Shown: positions 54,332-63,478 of the stretch, piece by piece
How positions within the stretch are numbered: position 1 is the stretch's first letter
How the letters are laid out: each line of letters opens with the position of its first letter
From: Bacteroidota bacterium
GTDB lineage: Bacteria > Bacteroidota > Bacteroidia > Chitinophagales > BACL12
Direction: 5' to 3'
Length of the DNA: 64,000 bases
NCBI GenBank assembly: GCA_016718035.1
Contig: JADKEK010000003.1
Span: 479,501-543,500, forward strand
Made by a program: the position numbers and the translations under genes
The notes under the pieces: generated by a model
Databases searched by the model: none
Told to the model about the DNA's origin: nothing
Seen by the model: only the letters and a program-made list of their open reading frames with translations

Positions 54332-55033
54332 CTATAATTTCACGAAAGTTGCTTCACAAGGCACCTCCGCAGCACCTTCGGTAACAGTGTAGTCCAATTC
54401 AAATTCAATAGTTCCTATTACGGCTGTGGTAATAACACCATCTGCATCGATATAAATTTCTGAGCCTTCCACATTAAAATTATCTACAATCAGCAAGTCA
54501 TCAAGGTCGCCACTGAAAAACACAGGAACATTTACATCTTCGTTAATATTGCCAAAATTGAAGAAAAGCAGTTCATTAACTTCGATACCCGCTGTAACCT
54601 CTACAATATAATCGTTGATTTCAAACTCAACATCTGCTTCGCCCAGCACTCCATCCCCATCTATATCACAAATTTCATTGACCTGATAACTGCCTAAATA
54701 GTTAGCACTTCCTACTACCACGCGCACAATGCGGGTTTCAACACCTGTATTGCCAGCTTCATCGGTAACGGTATAACTTACTTCGTACTCACCAATTTCA
54801 TTTAAATTGATGGCTGAACTATCCACCTTTACGTTGGCAGTAATATCGCCATCTTCATTGTCAGTAGCAGTATAACCAGGCTCTTCCCAGGTTTCACCAA
54901 GCACAATGTAGTAAGGAGAATCCCCCTCTAAAACAATAGTTGGCGTAGTAAGGTCTTCGGTGTTACACCCAGTAAAAATCGCAGTTCCAATAGCAACAAC
55001 CACAATGGTCAACACTGAAAATTTAGTCATCAT
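54332..55033 (-). CDS. DUF5011-domain lipoprotein
   Basis: Protein of 233 aa from the ATG at 55033 (MMTKFSVLTIVVVAIG, lipobox FTGC). A GTG at 55057 would give 8 extra residues and cannot be excluded. The DUF5011 domain is clear (WEEPGYTATDNEDGDITANV, then GEYEVSYTVTDEAGN). The C-terminal half is an acidic beta domain. Tandem relative of the lipoprotein gene at 53.6 kb. Function unknown. Confidence 0.82.
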   Translation of the reverse strand: MMTKFSVLTIVVVAIGTAIFTGCNTEDLTTPTIVLEGDSPYYIVLGETWEEPGYTATDNEDGDITANVKVDSSAINLNEIGEYEVSYTVTDEAGNTGVETRIVRVVVGSANYLGSYQVNEICDIDGDGVLGEADVEFEINDYIVEVTAGIEVNELLFFNFGNINEDVNVPVFFSGDLDDLLIVDNFNVEGSEIYIDADGVITTAVIGTIEFELDYTVTEGAAEVPCEATFVKL

Positions 55034-55088
55034 AGATAGTTTTTTTAAAAAGTTCACTAATAATTAAGGTATGAATATTTATTATTTA

Positions 55089-55096
55089 TACCTTTG
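55089..55096 (+). promoter_or_regulatory. -7 promoter element of the coiled-coil lipoprotein gene
   Basis: TACCTTTG, an exact consensus match, 37 nt before the ATG at 55134. No clear -33 element. Confidence 0.5.
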
Positions 55097-55133
55097 CTGT
55101 CAAATATAATTCCAAAAATCAAAAACAAACAAT

Positions 55134-55478
55134 ATGAAAATCAAAATGTTATTTTTCGTAGTTGCTGCAGGCTTAGTTTTAGCCAGCTGTTCAGACAAAG
55201 AAGCGGCAACAAAAATCGCTGATTTGGAAAAAGCTATGAAAGCTGCCGATAGCGCATGTTTAGCTGAAAAAACCATGTTAATGGATTCTATTATGAGCAT
55301 GCAAACTGCTTTAACAGAAATGGAAGCTGCTAAAAACGCTGTTAGCTCAAATACAACCAAATCTTCTACTGTTAAGGTAACTACACCTGAGAAAAAAGTT
55401 ACAGTAGGTTCAAAACCAACTGAAGGCAAAAAAGGAATGGAAGTAAAGAAACAAAAAACCCCTGCAGGCGGTAACTAA
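55134..55478 (+). CDS. small coiled-coil lipoprotein
   Basis: Protein of 114 aa. A lipoprotein signal (LVLASC, Cys ~19) is followed by a helical, heptad-like segment (KIADLEKAMKAADSACLAEK region, residues ~27-70) and a Lys/Thr-rich, probably disordered tail. The plan recalls Lpp- or OmpH-like small surface lipoproteins, but no family was recognised. It has its own promoter and terminator. Minus-strand frames across it are shadows. Confidence 0.82.
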   Translation: MKIKMLFFVVAAGLVLASCSDKEAATKIADLEKAMKAADSACLAEKTMLMDSIMSMQTALTEMEAAKNAVSSNTTKSSTVKVTTPEKKVTVGSKPTEGKKGMEVKKQKTPAGGN

Positions 55479-55500
55479 TTTCTTACATCCTTATATCATT

Positions 55501-55530
55501 AAAAAACCCGCTTAAAAAGCGGGTTTTTTA
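55501..55530 (+). terminator. rho-independent terminator (bidirectional)
   Basis: Stem AAAAAACCCGCTT / AAGCGGGTTTTTT with an AAA loop lies between the convergent lipoprotein and kmo genes. The A- and T-tracts suit both strands. Confidence 0.92.
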
Positions 55531-55550
55531 TTTGTTAGTATTTAGTTTTT

Positions 55551-56894
55551 TTATTTATTAAATAACCGACCAGCAATCTCCTGGAAATATGTTGTATCCC
55601 ATTTTTCCCTTATTTCGGGTAACAATAATACGGCCGAAAGTACTTCATCCTGACGGCGATATTCTTTTAATGCTTCACTGTAAGGCAAATTACTAAAAGA
55701 TACCATACTATACACCGGAATAAATTTATCAGGATAAGTTGCACTTACTTTTGCTGCTATTTGTTTTTTAAATTGAAAATCCGGATCGGCCACTAAATCT
55801 CTCATTTCAATAAAATTGAGTTTTGCCAAATCGGCTATTCCATCGCTATTTGGTTTGCGTGCAGTTTGATAGGCAGGTATCGTTTTTTCCCAATCGTCGC
55901 TGTAAGTATCCAACAATTCATTCAACACAGAACAATCTTCAAATCCGCAATTCATTCCCTGCCCGTAAAAAGGAATAATGGCATGGGCTGCATCCCCTAT
56001 CAGCATTGTGTTTCCATGGCTCCATGGGAAACATTTAACAGTCATAAGTAAGCCTGTTGGGTTGGCAAAAAAGTCCTGATACAATGTTGGCATAATTTCC
56101 ATCGCATCAGCAAAATAAGTGCGGAAAAATACTTCAACTTCTTTTTCCGTAGTTAGTGTTTTAAATGATTGTTCGCCATCGAGATTATAGAACAACGTAC
56201 AAGTAAAACTACCATCCATATTAGGTAATGCAATCAACATAAAATTTTTGCGCGGCCAAATATGTAATGCATTTTTTTCGATGAGGAAAGAATTATCCGG
56301 ACCTGCAGGAATAGTCAATTCTTTATAGCCATGTGCTTCATAAGTTTGTGAATAATCGAATCGGTCGGTTTTCATCATGGTATATCGCACCAAACTAAAT
56401 GCACCATCGGCACCAATTATTAAATCAGGTTGCAATTTATAAGTACCCCCTTTATTGCCATCTTCCATCATGGCATAAGTACCGGCAAGGTCAGTTTCTA
56501 AAACACGCTGGTTAAAAATAAACTTTATACCACTTGCTTCAGCAGCATCAATTAATGCAATATTTAAATCTCCTCTTGAAACAGAGTTGATAGCTTCTCC
56601 CGGTTTACCATATGGCTGAAAATTTAGATTTCCCTGCATATCGTGAATCATACGACCGGGCATTTGAATTGCCATTTTTCTGATTTCGGCTTCCAGACCA
56701 ACGCCAGCCAAACCTTTCCAACCTCGTTCGCTGATGGCAAGGTTGATAGAGCGACCACCAGCAGCTCCGGTTTTCCTCAAATCGGGTCTTCTTTCATAAA
56801 CGGTAACCTCATAACCACGTTTTTTGAGGTATAAACTCAAAAGCGAGCCTACCAGGCCTGCCCCCATAATTGCAATGTTTTTTACTGACTTCAT
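55551..56894 (-). CDS. kmo: kynurenine 3-monooxygenase
   Basis: FAD-dependent hydroxylase of 447 aa. The FAD-binding fold is IMGAGLVGSLLSLYL (residues 9-23), followed by the second FAD motif LIGDAAHAIIPFYGQGMNCG and the family signature GGRSINLAISERGW. It hydroxylates L-kynurenine with NADPH and O2. A TATTTTTG element at 56917-56924 (minus strand) gives a leader of ~25 nt. The kynureninase gene lies ~0.8 kb upstream on the same strand, with a plus-strand cytochrome c gene between, so they form two separate units of one pathway. Confidence 0.95.
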   Translation of the reverse strand: MKSVKNIAIMGAGLVGSLLSLYLKKRGYEVTVYERRPDLRKTGAAGGRSINLAISERGWKGLAGVGLEAEIRKMAIQMPGRMIHDMQGNLNFQPYGKPGEAINSVSRGDLNIALIDAAEASGIKFIFNQRVLETDLAGTYAMMEDGNKGGTYKLQPDLIIGADGAFSLVRYTMMKTDRFDYSQTYEAHGYKELTIPAGPDNSFLIEKNALHIWPRKNFMLIALPNMDGSFTCTLFYNLDGEQSFKTLTTEKEVEVFFRTYFADAMEIMPTLYQDFFANPTGLLMTVKCFPWSHGNTMLIGDAAHAIIPFYGQGMNCGFEDCSVLNELLDTYSDDWEKTIPAYQTARKPNSDGIADLAKLNFIEMRDLVADPDFQFKKQIAAKVSATYPDKFIPVYSMVSFSNLPYSEALKEYRRQDEVLSAVLLLPEIREKWDTTYFQEIAGRLFNK

Positions 56895-57003
56895 AAGTAT
56901 TGATTAAACGCTTTGGCAAAAATAAACCTATTTGCCACTTGTAAAAGATGATAAAACTCAAAGAGCAAAATTGTTCGTAAATTTCCGTGAAAATCAATTA
57001 CTT

Positions 57004-57588
57004 ATGAGAAAAACAACCACTTACCTGCTGTTTTTTGCTCTTTCAGGAATAGCACTTTACAGCTGCCAGGTAAAAACAGAACATGTTTCTGAAGAGGATC
57101 CCGCCTCAACATCAACTACAGAAGACCCGATTCAACGCGGTGCTTTTTTAGTTCAAGTTGGCGGATGTAACGATTGCCATACACCAAAAATGATGACCGA
57201 CAAAGGTCCTGCATTTGATATGAGCAAGATGTTGTCGGGCCATCAGGCAAATATTCCAACGCCGGCTTACGACAAAGCCATCCTAACTGATTGGGTGCTG
57301 CTGCATCCACAGCTGACTGCTGCTGTGGGACCTTGGGGCGTTTCTTATGCTGCCAACCTTACACCACACGAAACCGGAATGGGCAACTGGACGGAAGCTA
57401 ATTTTTTAAAAGCAATGAAAGAAGGCAAACATTTAGGTATGGACAATCAGCGACCAATTATGCCGCCTATGCCTTGGCAGGGATTAAGCATGTGGCCTGA
57501 TGAAGATTTAAAGGCCGTTTTTGCTTATCTCAAATCTATTCCACCAATCGATAATTTGGTACCTGCCTATCAACCGGCAGCTATGTAA
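57004..57588 (+). CDS. mono-haem c-type cytochrome, exported
   Basis: Protein of 194 aa, started at the ATG at 57004 where a lipoprotein-like signal begins (ALYSC). One haem motif CxxCH (GGCNDCH) is followed by a cytochrome c fold with a Met ligand region (IMPPMPW) and a C-terminal helix. It probably transfers electrons in the periplasm, tethered as a lipoprotein. Its position between the kmo and kynU genes but on the opposite strand gives no clear functional link. Confidence 0.85.
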   Translation: MRKTTTYLLFFALSGIALYSCQVKTEHVSEEDPASTSTTEDPIQRGAFLVQVGGCNDCHTPKMMTDKGPAFDMSKMLSGHQANIPTPAYDKAILTDWVLLHPQLTAAVGPWGVSYAANLTPHETGMGNWTEANFLKAMKEGKHLGMDNQRPIMPPMPWQGLSMWPDEDLKAVFAYLKSIPPIDNLVPAYQPAAM

Positions 57589-57663
57589 TTTAATATAAAC
57601 GAATAAATTATTTTGCGAGCAATGCATCTTTAGGTAAAGATGTATTGCTCATTTTTTTTGCAT

Positions 57664-58932
57664 TTATACTGCGTGAAAAATTTCCGCAAACCGATATACA
57701 TCTTCAAATGTATTATATAAAGGAACAGGTGCAACACGAATTACATCCGGTTCACGCCAGTCGGCAATAACACCATTTTGAGTAAGTGCATCAAATGTTT
57801 TTTTTCCGTTTTCATTCATTACAATTGACAATTGACATCCGCGTTGTGCAACATCTTCAGGCGTGATAATTTTAAAATCCTTTCTTTTTCCGTTGAGTAA
57901 TAAAAATTCTAAATAGCCGGTTAATAATTTACTTTTTGCAATTAATTTATCCATGCCTACTTCATCGAAAATAGCTAATGATGCTCGGTGCGCAGCCATT
58001 GATAAAACCTGTGCATTACTCATTTGCCAGCCGGCTGCTCCCTGTTGAGGGATAAATCCTTTTTGCATTTTAAATCTGGTTGATTCATCGTTGCCCCACC
58101 AACCACTTAATCGCGGAAGCAAATTATTTTCTGCATGTTTTTCATGCACAAAAACACCACTTGTTCCGCCGGGGCCTGAATTTAAATATTTATACGAACA
58201 CCAGGTTGCAAAGTCAACATTCCAATCGTGCAAATCCATTTTAACATTACCTGTTGCATGCGCTAAATCATAACCAACAACAATATCTGATGAACAATTT
58301 TTTGCGTGAGATGTAATTGTTGCCATATCAAATAACTGACCTGTATAATAATTTACACCACCAATCATGATAAGTGCTAATTCATCTTTATGCTCATCAA
58401 TTTTCGCCAAAATATCTGCTGTGCGAATACAATTTTCGCCTTCACGAGGCATCAACTCTATAATAGCTTCGTTGGGATTATATCCATGAAATTTCACTTG
58501 ATTTTCAACTGCATATTGGTCCGATGGAAATGCCATGTATTCCATCATAATTTTATTTCGTTTTGCTGTTGGACGATAAAAACTAATCATTAAAAGATTA
58601 AGATTTACCGTTAACGAATTCATTACTACAACCTCTATAGGTTTTGCGCCAACTAACCGAGCGGTAGCATCCGTTAAAAAATGGTGGTAATACAACCATG
58701 GATTTTTCGCATGTAAATGTCCTTCCACACCTAAATTTTGCCAGTCGGTGAGTTCCTGTTCCAAATAGGCTCTGGTGCTTTTTGGTTGCAGGCCTAAAGA
58801 ATTGCCGCAGAAATAAATCAGTGATTTTCCGTTCGCTGATGGAATATGAAACCGGTTGCGATAATCTTTCAGTTCGTCGGTGGCATCCAAATTAGCCGCA
58901 AATGCTGCTGTTGCCTGATAAGTGGTAGACAT
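57664..58932 (-). CDS. kynU: kynureninase
   Basis: PLP-dependent enzyme of 422 aa. The Schiff-base lysine is K248 in WCSYKYLNSGPGG; D222 and H225 (YDLAHATGN) bind the cofactor. The N-terminal FCGNSLGLQP and the length are typical. It cleaves kynurenine or 3-hydroxykynurenine to anthranilate or 3-hydroxyanthranilate plus alanine. Together with kmo it gives 3-hydroxyanthranilate for NAD synthesis; the dioxygenase is not in the window. Its -7 element TAACTTTG is 4 nt before the ATG, predicting a leaderless mRNA. Confidence 0.96.
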   Translation of the reverse strand: MSTTYQATAAFAANLDATDELKDYRNRFHIPSANGKSLIYFCGNSLGLQPKSTRAYLEQELTDWQNLGVEGHLHAKNPWLYYHHFLTDATARLVGAKPIEVVVMNSLTVNLNLLMISFYRPTAKRNKIMMEYMAFPSDQYAVENQVKFHGYNPNEAIIELMPREGENCIRTADILAKIDEHKDELALIMIGGVNYYTGQLFDMATITSHAKNCSSDIVVGYDLAHATGNVKMDLHDWNVDFATWCSYKYLNSGPGGTSGVFVHEKHAENNLLPRLSGWWGNDESTRFKMQKGFIPQQGAAGWQMSNAQVLSMAAHRASLAIFDEVGMDKLIAKSKLLTGYLEFLLLNGKRKDFKIITPEDVAQRGCQLSIVMNENGKKTFDALTQNGVIADWREPDVIRVAPVPLYNTFEDVYRFAEIFHAV

Positions 58933-58944
58933 GTTGCAAAGTTA
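58930..58944 (-). promoter_or_regulatory. promoter placed for a leaderless mRNA (kynU)
   Basis: Minus strand TAACTTTG (58937-58944), CAAC, ATG. The 4-nt gap is the same as for glyS and the ABC-F gene. Confidence 0.6.
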
Positions 58945-59165
58945 ATATTCCCAATTGTGAATTTTCGATAAGTTGTCTGCAATAACATGATTTTATGCGT
59001 AATGATATTACCAGACTTCTCCCAAATTGCTATCTGATTCTAAGCGTTTCTAAGCGAGTTGAGCGGCTATTACCGCTTAAATAGTGAGCGCAATTCAACC
59101 ATCATCTATTCCCCTTTATTTTTAATACTTTTACAGCGTTTAACCCTTAAAAATATTGAAATATC

Positions 59166-61349
59166 ATGCAGTATCCAGACAACTCCAATACGCAATTCCG
59201 ATTAGCTGCCGAATTAGTTAATTATACCGGTCAACACATTTTTTTAACCGGGAAAGCCGGTAGTGGTAAAACAACTTTTTTGCGGTTTATCAAAAACAAC
59301 ATCACAAAAAATTGCGCTGTTGTTGCACCTACCGGAGTTGCCGCCATTAATGCTGGAGGAGTGACTATGCATTCGTTTTTTCAATTGCCATTTGAAGTAT
59401 ATCTACCAATTAATGCGCCGTTTACCGGAAATTTACAAGTTACCTATCAGCACAATTTGTTTAGCAAAATACAATTAAATAGTCAGAAGCGTGAAGTAAT
59501 GGAAGAGCTTGAGCTATTAATTATTGATGAGGTAAGCATGCTGCGCTGCGATAAACTCGATTGTATTGATGCTATTTTACGAGGAGTAAGGAAAAAAAAT
59601 TATCCATTTGGCGGAGTGCAGGTATTATTTATTGGCGACATGTATCAATTACCGCCGGTGGCGCCGGATGCGGAATGGCAAATATTAAAAGAACATTATA
59701 ACAGCCCTTTCTTTTTTGATGCACAGGTATTAAAGAATACGAATGTTGTATATGTTGAATTAAATAAAATTTACCGTCAAAACGAACAACAGTTTATTAA
59801 CTTGTTAAACAATGTTCGCAATAATACCATGACGGAATATGATTTTGAATTATTGCAAGAAAGATACAATCCATCATTTCGTCCAACACATGATGAGCAA
59901 TATATTACCATCGCATCGCATAATTTTAAAGCAGATAAAATAAATGCCGATGAACTGTCACAACTGCATGGTGAAGCCTTTACATTTAAAGGTGCTATAG
60001 AAGGAGATTTTTCAGAAAAAGCGTTACCTGCCGAAATGCAATTAACCTTAAAGGAAGGTGCGCAAATTATGTTTATTAAAAATGATGTTGGAGAAGACAG
60101 GAAATATTACAATGGAAAAATTGCTACAATTAAAAGTATTCACAAAGACACTATTGTAGTTACCATGCGAGATGAAGGTGTAGATTTTGAATTAAAAAAA
60201 GAAACCTGGGAAAACATTCGTTATCAGTTTAATAAAGATAAAAATAAAATAGACGAAGAAATAATTGGCAAATACATACAATATCCCATTCGCCTGGCAT
60301 GGGCAATTACCATTCATAAAAGTCAGGGCTTAACATTCGAAAAAGTAGTAATAGATGCAGGACAATCATTTGCTGCAGGGCAGGTATATGTAGCGCTTAG
60401 CCGATGTACTACATTAGCAGGTATGGTGCTGTTATCCCGCATTTCGTCGCACGCTATTGGTACCGACGAACGTGTTGCTCAGTTTGCATTGCGAGCTTCA
60501 CAAGAAAGTGAGTTGGAAAATTTGATTGCTTTAGAAAAAGTGAGGTTTATTCAAAAGAAATTATTTGATGTTTTTAATTGGGACAAACCGGTAAAATTAT
60601 TAGAAGCCTATGCGCAATATGTTCCGGACCGTTCGCTGGAAAACAAACGCGATGCTATGATTTTAACCACGCGGTTAATCCAGGCTGCATACGAACAAAG
60701 AGATGTTGCCGAAAAATTTAAAGAGAAGTTACCACAATTAATCAGCGATTACGATATTCAACATTCCCCGGAATTAAGTATACGTGTTACCAAAGCAGTA
60801 GACTGGTTTGGTGAAAATATGCAGCGGAGTATGTTTATCCCATTGGTAAATCATTTATCAAATATTAATAATCAGGCGCGTATAAGAAAATATTACAATT
60901 ATGTAGTAGAACTTATTGCAGCTTTGGAATTGCATTTAAAAAATTTATTCGAAATACATTATGGCGATAAACCCTTATATCTCGGCGATAATCACTACAA
61001 ACAATATGTTCCCGAATTACCGGTTAAATCATCAAAAGCAAAAGCCGATAAAGCCAATACAGCAATGGAATCATTGTATTTATATCAGCAAGGTTTAAGT
61101 GTGGAAGAAATAGTTCATGCCCGCGGTTTAACAACCGGAACAATATTGCGTCATTTATTATCCTTCATCGAAACCGGTGAAACAACATTAGAAAATTTGG
61201 TTTCGAAACAAAAAGTGGAGCATATAAAACAAGTGGTAAAAGAACTTGATACAATTGACCTGGCATTAATACGAGGGGCATTAGGTAAAGCGTATGATTA
61301 TACAGAAGTAAAAATTGTTTTGGCAATGATTAGTGATGTATCGGCGTAA
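59166..61349 (+). CDS. Pif1-like helicase with C-terminal helix-turn-helix
   Basis: Protein of 727 aa. Walker A is GKAGSGKTT (residues 29-37), Walker B LLIIDEVSMLR, and RecD2/Pif1-type helicase motifs follow (GDMYQLPPV, then WAITIHKSQGLTFEKVVID and VYVALSRCTTLAG). The C-terminal ~250 residues are helical; the last part (LSVEEIVHARGLTTGTILRHL) matches the helix-turn-helix domain found at the end of RecQ/Pif1-like proteins. It unwinds DNA, probably in repair or replication restart. A near-consensus -7 site TACTTTTA is at 59126-59133. Confidence 0.92.
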   Translation: MQYPDNSNTQFRLAAELVNYTGQHIFLTGKAGSGKTTFLRFIKNNITKNCAVVAPTGVAAINAGGVTMHSFFQLPFEVYLPINAPFTGNLQVTYQHNLFSKIQLNSQKREVMEELELLIIDEVSMLRCDKLDCIDAILRGVRKKNYPFGGVQVLFIGDMYQLPPVAPDAEWQILKEHYNSPFFFDAQVLKNTNVVYVELNKIYRQNEQQFINLLNNVRNNTMTEYDFELLQERYNPSFRPTHDEQYITIASHNFKADKINADELSQLHGEAFTFKGAIEGDFSEKALPAEMQLTLKEGAQIMFIKNDVGEDRKYYNGKIATIKSIHKDTIVVTMRDEGVDFELKKETWENIRYQFNKDKNKIDEEIIGKYIQYPIRLAWAITIHKSQGLTFEKVVIDAGQSFAAGQVYVALSRCTTLAGMVLLSRISSHAIGTDERVAQFALRASQESELENLIALEKVRFIQKKLFDVFNWDKPVKLLEAYAQYVPDRSLENKRDAMILTTRLIQAAYEQRDVAEKFKEKLPQLISDYDIQHSPELSIRVTKAVDWFGENMQRSMFIPLVNHLSNINNQARIRKYYNYVVELIAALELHLKNLFEIHYGDKPLYLGDNHYKQYVPELPVKSSKAKADKANTAMESLYLYQQGLSVEEIVHARGLTTGTILRHLLSFIETGETTLENLVSKQKVEHIKQVVKELDTIDLALIRGALGKAYDYTEVKIVLAMISDVSA

Positions 61350-61496
61350 ATATATTTTTACGTTTTTAATTATAAGCTAACGCTTAATAGCAGCATGGTT
61401 TTATATTTTGATGCTTCGCGAAGCATAACTGTTAAAGGAGATGTGTAATGCTATAAAATTTTTAGTATACTTGCATTGCAAAAACCCGCACCAATT

Positions 61497-62444
61497 ATGA
61501 ATACTATTCCAACCGTAAACCTGGCAGATTTTTTATCAGGCGATCAAGACCGTAAAAATAATTTCGTACAAAGTCTAGGAAAAGCATACCAGGAAGTAGG
61601 ATTTGTTGCTGTACAAAACCATGGTATTAATCAGCAATTAGTAGATGATTTTTATAAGGCAGTTGAAGACTTTTTTGCTTTACCTGAGTCGGTAAAACAA
61701 CAATATGAGGTGCCGGGATTAGCGGGACAAAGAGGATTCACTTCTTTTGGGAAGGAACATGCTAAAAACAGCAGTGCCGGAGATTTAAAGGAATTTTGGC
61801 AAATTGGCCAAACCATAGAAGATGGCGAGGTGGTTAGTGACCACTATCCTGAAAATGTGCAAGTTGCAGAAATTGCGCGGTTTAATGAATTGGGATATCA
61901 GTTATATCGCAGTTTCGAGAAGTCGGGACGCAGCCTGTTGCAATCGCTCGCTTTATTTTTGGGATTAGATGAACATTATTTTGATGAAAAAATTCACAAT
62001 GGCAATTCTATATTGAGAGCTATTTATTATCCCCCAATTACGCAAGAGCCGGCTTCTGCCATTCGGGCGGAACAACATGAAGATATCAACCTGATTACCT
62101 TATTAGTTGGTGCATCAGCCGACGGATTGGAAGTAATGGATACTGCCGGTAATTGGGTAGCCGTAAAAACTGCTCCTACCGAAATTGTTGTGAATGTTGG
62201 AGATATGCTGCAACGATTGACCAATAATGTATTGTGTTCAACTACGCATCGTGTAGTAAATCCACCTCGTGAAAAATGGCATACACCACGTTTTTCCATA
62301 CCGTTCTTTTTGCATCCCAAATCAGAAATGAGTTTAAATTGTCTTTCGGATTGTATTACCGAAAGCAACCCACTTGCATACGAACCGATTACAGCTGGTG
62401 AATATCTGGATGAACGCTTACGCGAAATAGGGTTAAAAAAGTAA
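61497..62444 (+). CDS. 2-oxoglutarate/Fe(II)-dependent oxygenase (isopenicillin N synthase family)
   Basis: Protein of 315 aa, started at the ATG at 61497 because the alternative at 61476 lies against the promoter (TATACTTG, 61466-61473). The DIOX_N domain (NHGINQQLVDDFYK) precedes the catalytic core. Iron ligands are H194 and D196 (QHEDINLITLL) and H251 (STTHRVVNPP); R265 and S267 (RFS) bind 2-oxoglutarate. The substrate is unknown; no antibiotic cluster is present. Confidence 0.9.
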   Translation: MNTIPTVNLADFLSGDQDRKNNFVQSLGKAYQEVGFVAVQNHGINQQLVDDFYKAVEDFFALPESVKQQYEVPGLAGQRGFTSFGKEHAKNSSAGDLKEFWQIGQTIEDGEVVSDHYPENVQVAEIARFNELGYQLYRSFEKSGRSLLQSLALFLGLDEHYFDEKIHNGNSILRAIYYPPITQEPASAIRAEQHEDINLITLLVGASADGLEVMDTAGNWVAVKTAPTEIVVNVGDMLQRLTNNVLCSTTHRVVNPPREKWHTPRFSIPFFLHPKSEMSLNCLSDCITESNPLAYEPITAGEYLDERLREIGLKK

Positions 62445-62530
62445 GCTTTTAACTTGTCACATTTTGCGGAATTTCATTTCATTATTTAGGGTGAATTGCC
62501 AATCGACTGGATTTCACAAAAGATTTCTAT

Positions 62531-62538
62531 TATTTTTG
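62531..62538 (+). promoter_or_regulatory. -7 promoter element of the outer-membrane beta-barrel gene
   Basis: TATTTTTG, a consensus match, 48 nt before the ATG at 62587. No clear -33 element. Confidence 0.5.
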
Positions 62539-62586
62539 TGACCTAACAAATCCGCGAATGCGGAAGAGAAGATTAAAACCCGAATT

Positions 62587-63408
62587 ATGAAGAAATTATT
62601 GTTACTACTCAGTTTTGCTGCTATGATTGGCACAGCAAATGCACAAAAAGGCGTTATTGATGTTACCGGAATGCATATTGGATTGCAGGGCGGTTTTAAC
62701 AGCGTTTGGATTCTCAATCAAAACAATTACGGATTTCAAGAATTGGAATATGCTCGAACATTCGGCTTTTCAACCGGATTAGCGCTTGGTTATAATTTTA
62801 AAAATAACATGGGTGTTCAGGTTGATATCAATTATGCTACAATGGGTCAGGATTATTTTGATATATCTAAAGACTTCAGCAATATTGATGTGAATGGCGA
62901 CAACAAAGCAGAAAAAATTGAAACATACCGATATGTAAATTTATCTTATGTTCAAATTCCTATTCAATTTCGTTATCAAAGTGTGAGAACTAAAAAACAA
63001 ATTATTTCTTTCCACGCAATGGCAGGTCCATCATTAGGATTTTTATCCAGTGCCGATATGTATTACGAAGCTGATACAGCTTTTAATGGCAATTTGGTTT
63101 TAATTCCGGGTGACACCATCGACTATATGGTTCCGGAGTTTGCTCAAACAGCAGGACCCGAATCTGCAGATGCTTATTTTTCAGGATTTGATTTAGGATT
63201 TAATTTAGCAATTGGTGCAGATATTTATGTAACAGAACAACTTTATATTACCCCTGCTGCTAAATTTTATTATGGATTAACTGATATCAATTCTGCTCCA
63301 ACACGTGAACGTAGAAAAGATATGGATGTTCCTGCTTATACCGGTGCTTCTAAAAATGCATTTGGTGGATTATCTGTAGGTATACATTATTTATTGAGTG
63401 CGAAATAA
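62587..63408 (+). CDS. outer-membrane beta-barrel protein (PorT-like)
   Basis: Protein of 273 aa. A signal peptide ends at ANAQ-K. The mature part alternates hydrophobic and polar residues in strands (GLQGGFNSVWIL, FGFSTGLALGYNFKNN), ending with GGLSVGIHYLL, the pattern of 8-10-stranded barrels of the outer membrane beta-barrel superfamily in Bacteroidota. Function cannot be assigned; some relatives are T9SS components. Confidence 0.85.
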   Translation: MKKLLLLLSFAAMIGTANAQKGVIDVTGMHIGLQGGFNSVWILNQNNYGFQELEYARTFGFSTGLALGYNFKNNMGVQVDINYATMGQDYFDISKDFSNIDVNGDNKAEKIETYRYVNLSYVQIPIQFRYQSVRTKKQIISFHAMAGPSLGFLSSADMYYEADTAFNGNLVLIPGDTIDYMVPEFAQTAGPESADAYFSGFDLGFNLAIGADIYVTEQLYITPAAKFYYGLTDINSAPTRERRKDMDVPAYTGASKNAFGGLSVGIHYLLSAK

Positions 63409-63424
63409 AATTATTTTACGCATA

Positions 63425-63458
63425 AAAAAAACCGCAGTAAATCAACTGCGGTTTTTTT
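63425..63458 (+). terminator. rho-independent terminator (bidirectional)
   Basis: A 14-bp stem AAAAAAACCGCAGT / ACTGCGGTTTTTTT with an AAATCA loop, between convergent genes. Both strands have the T-tract. Confidence 0.93.
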
Positions 63459-63478
63459 ATTATTTAAAACTTGGTAAA

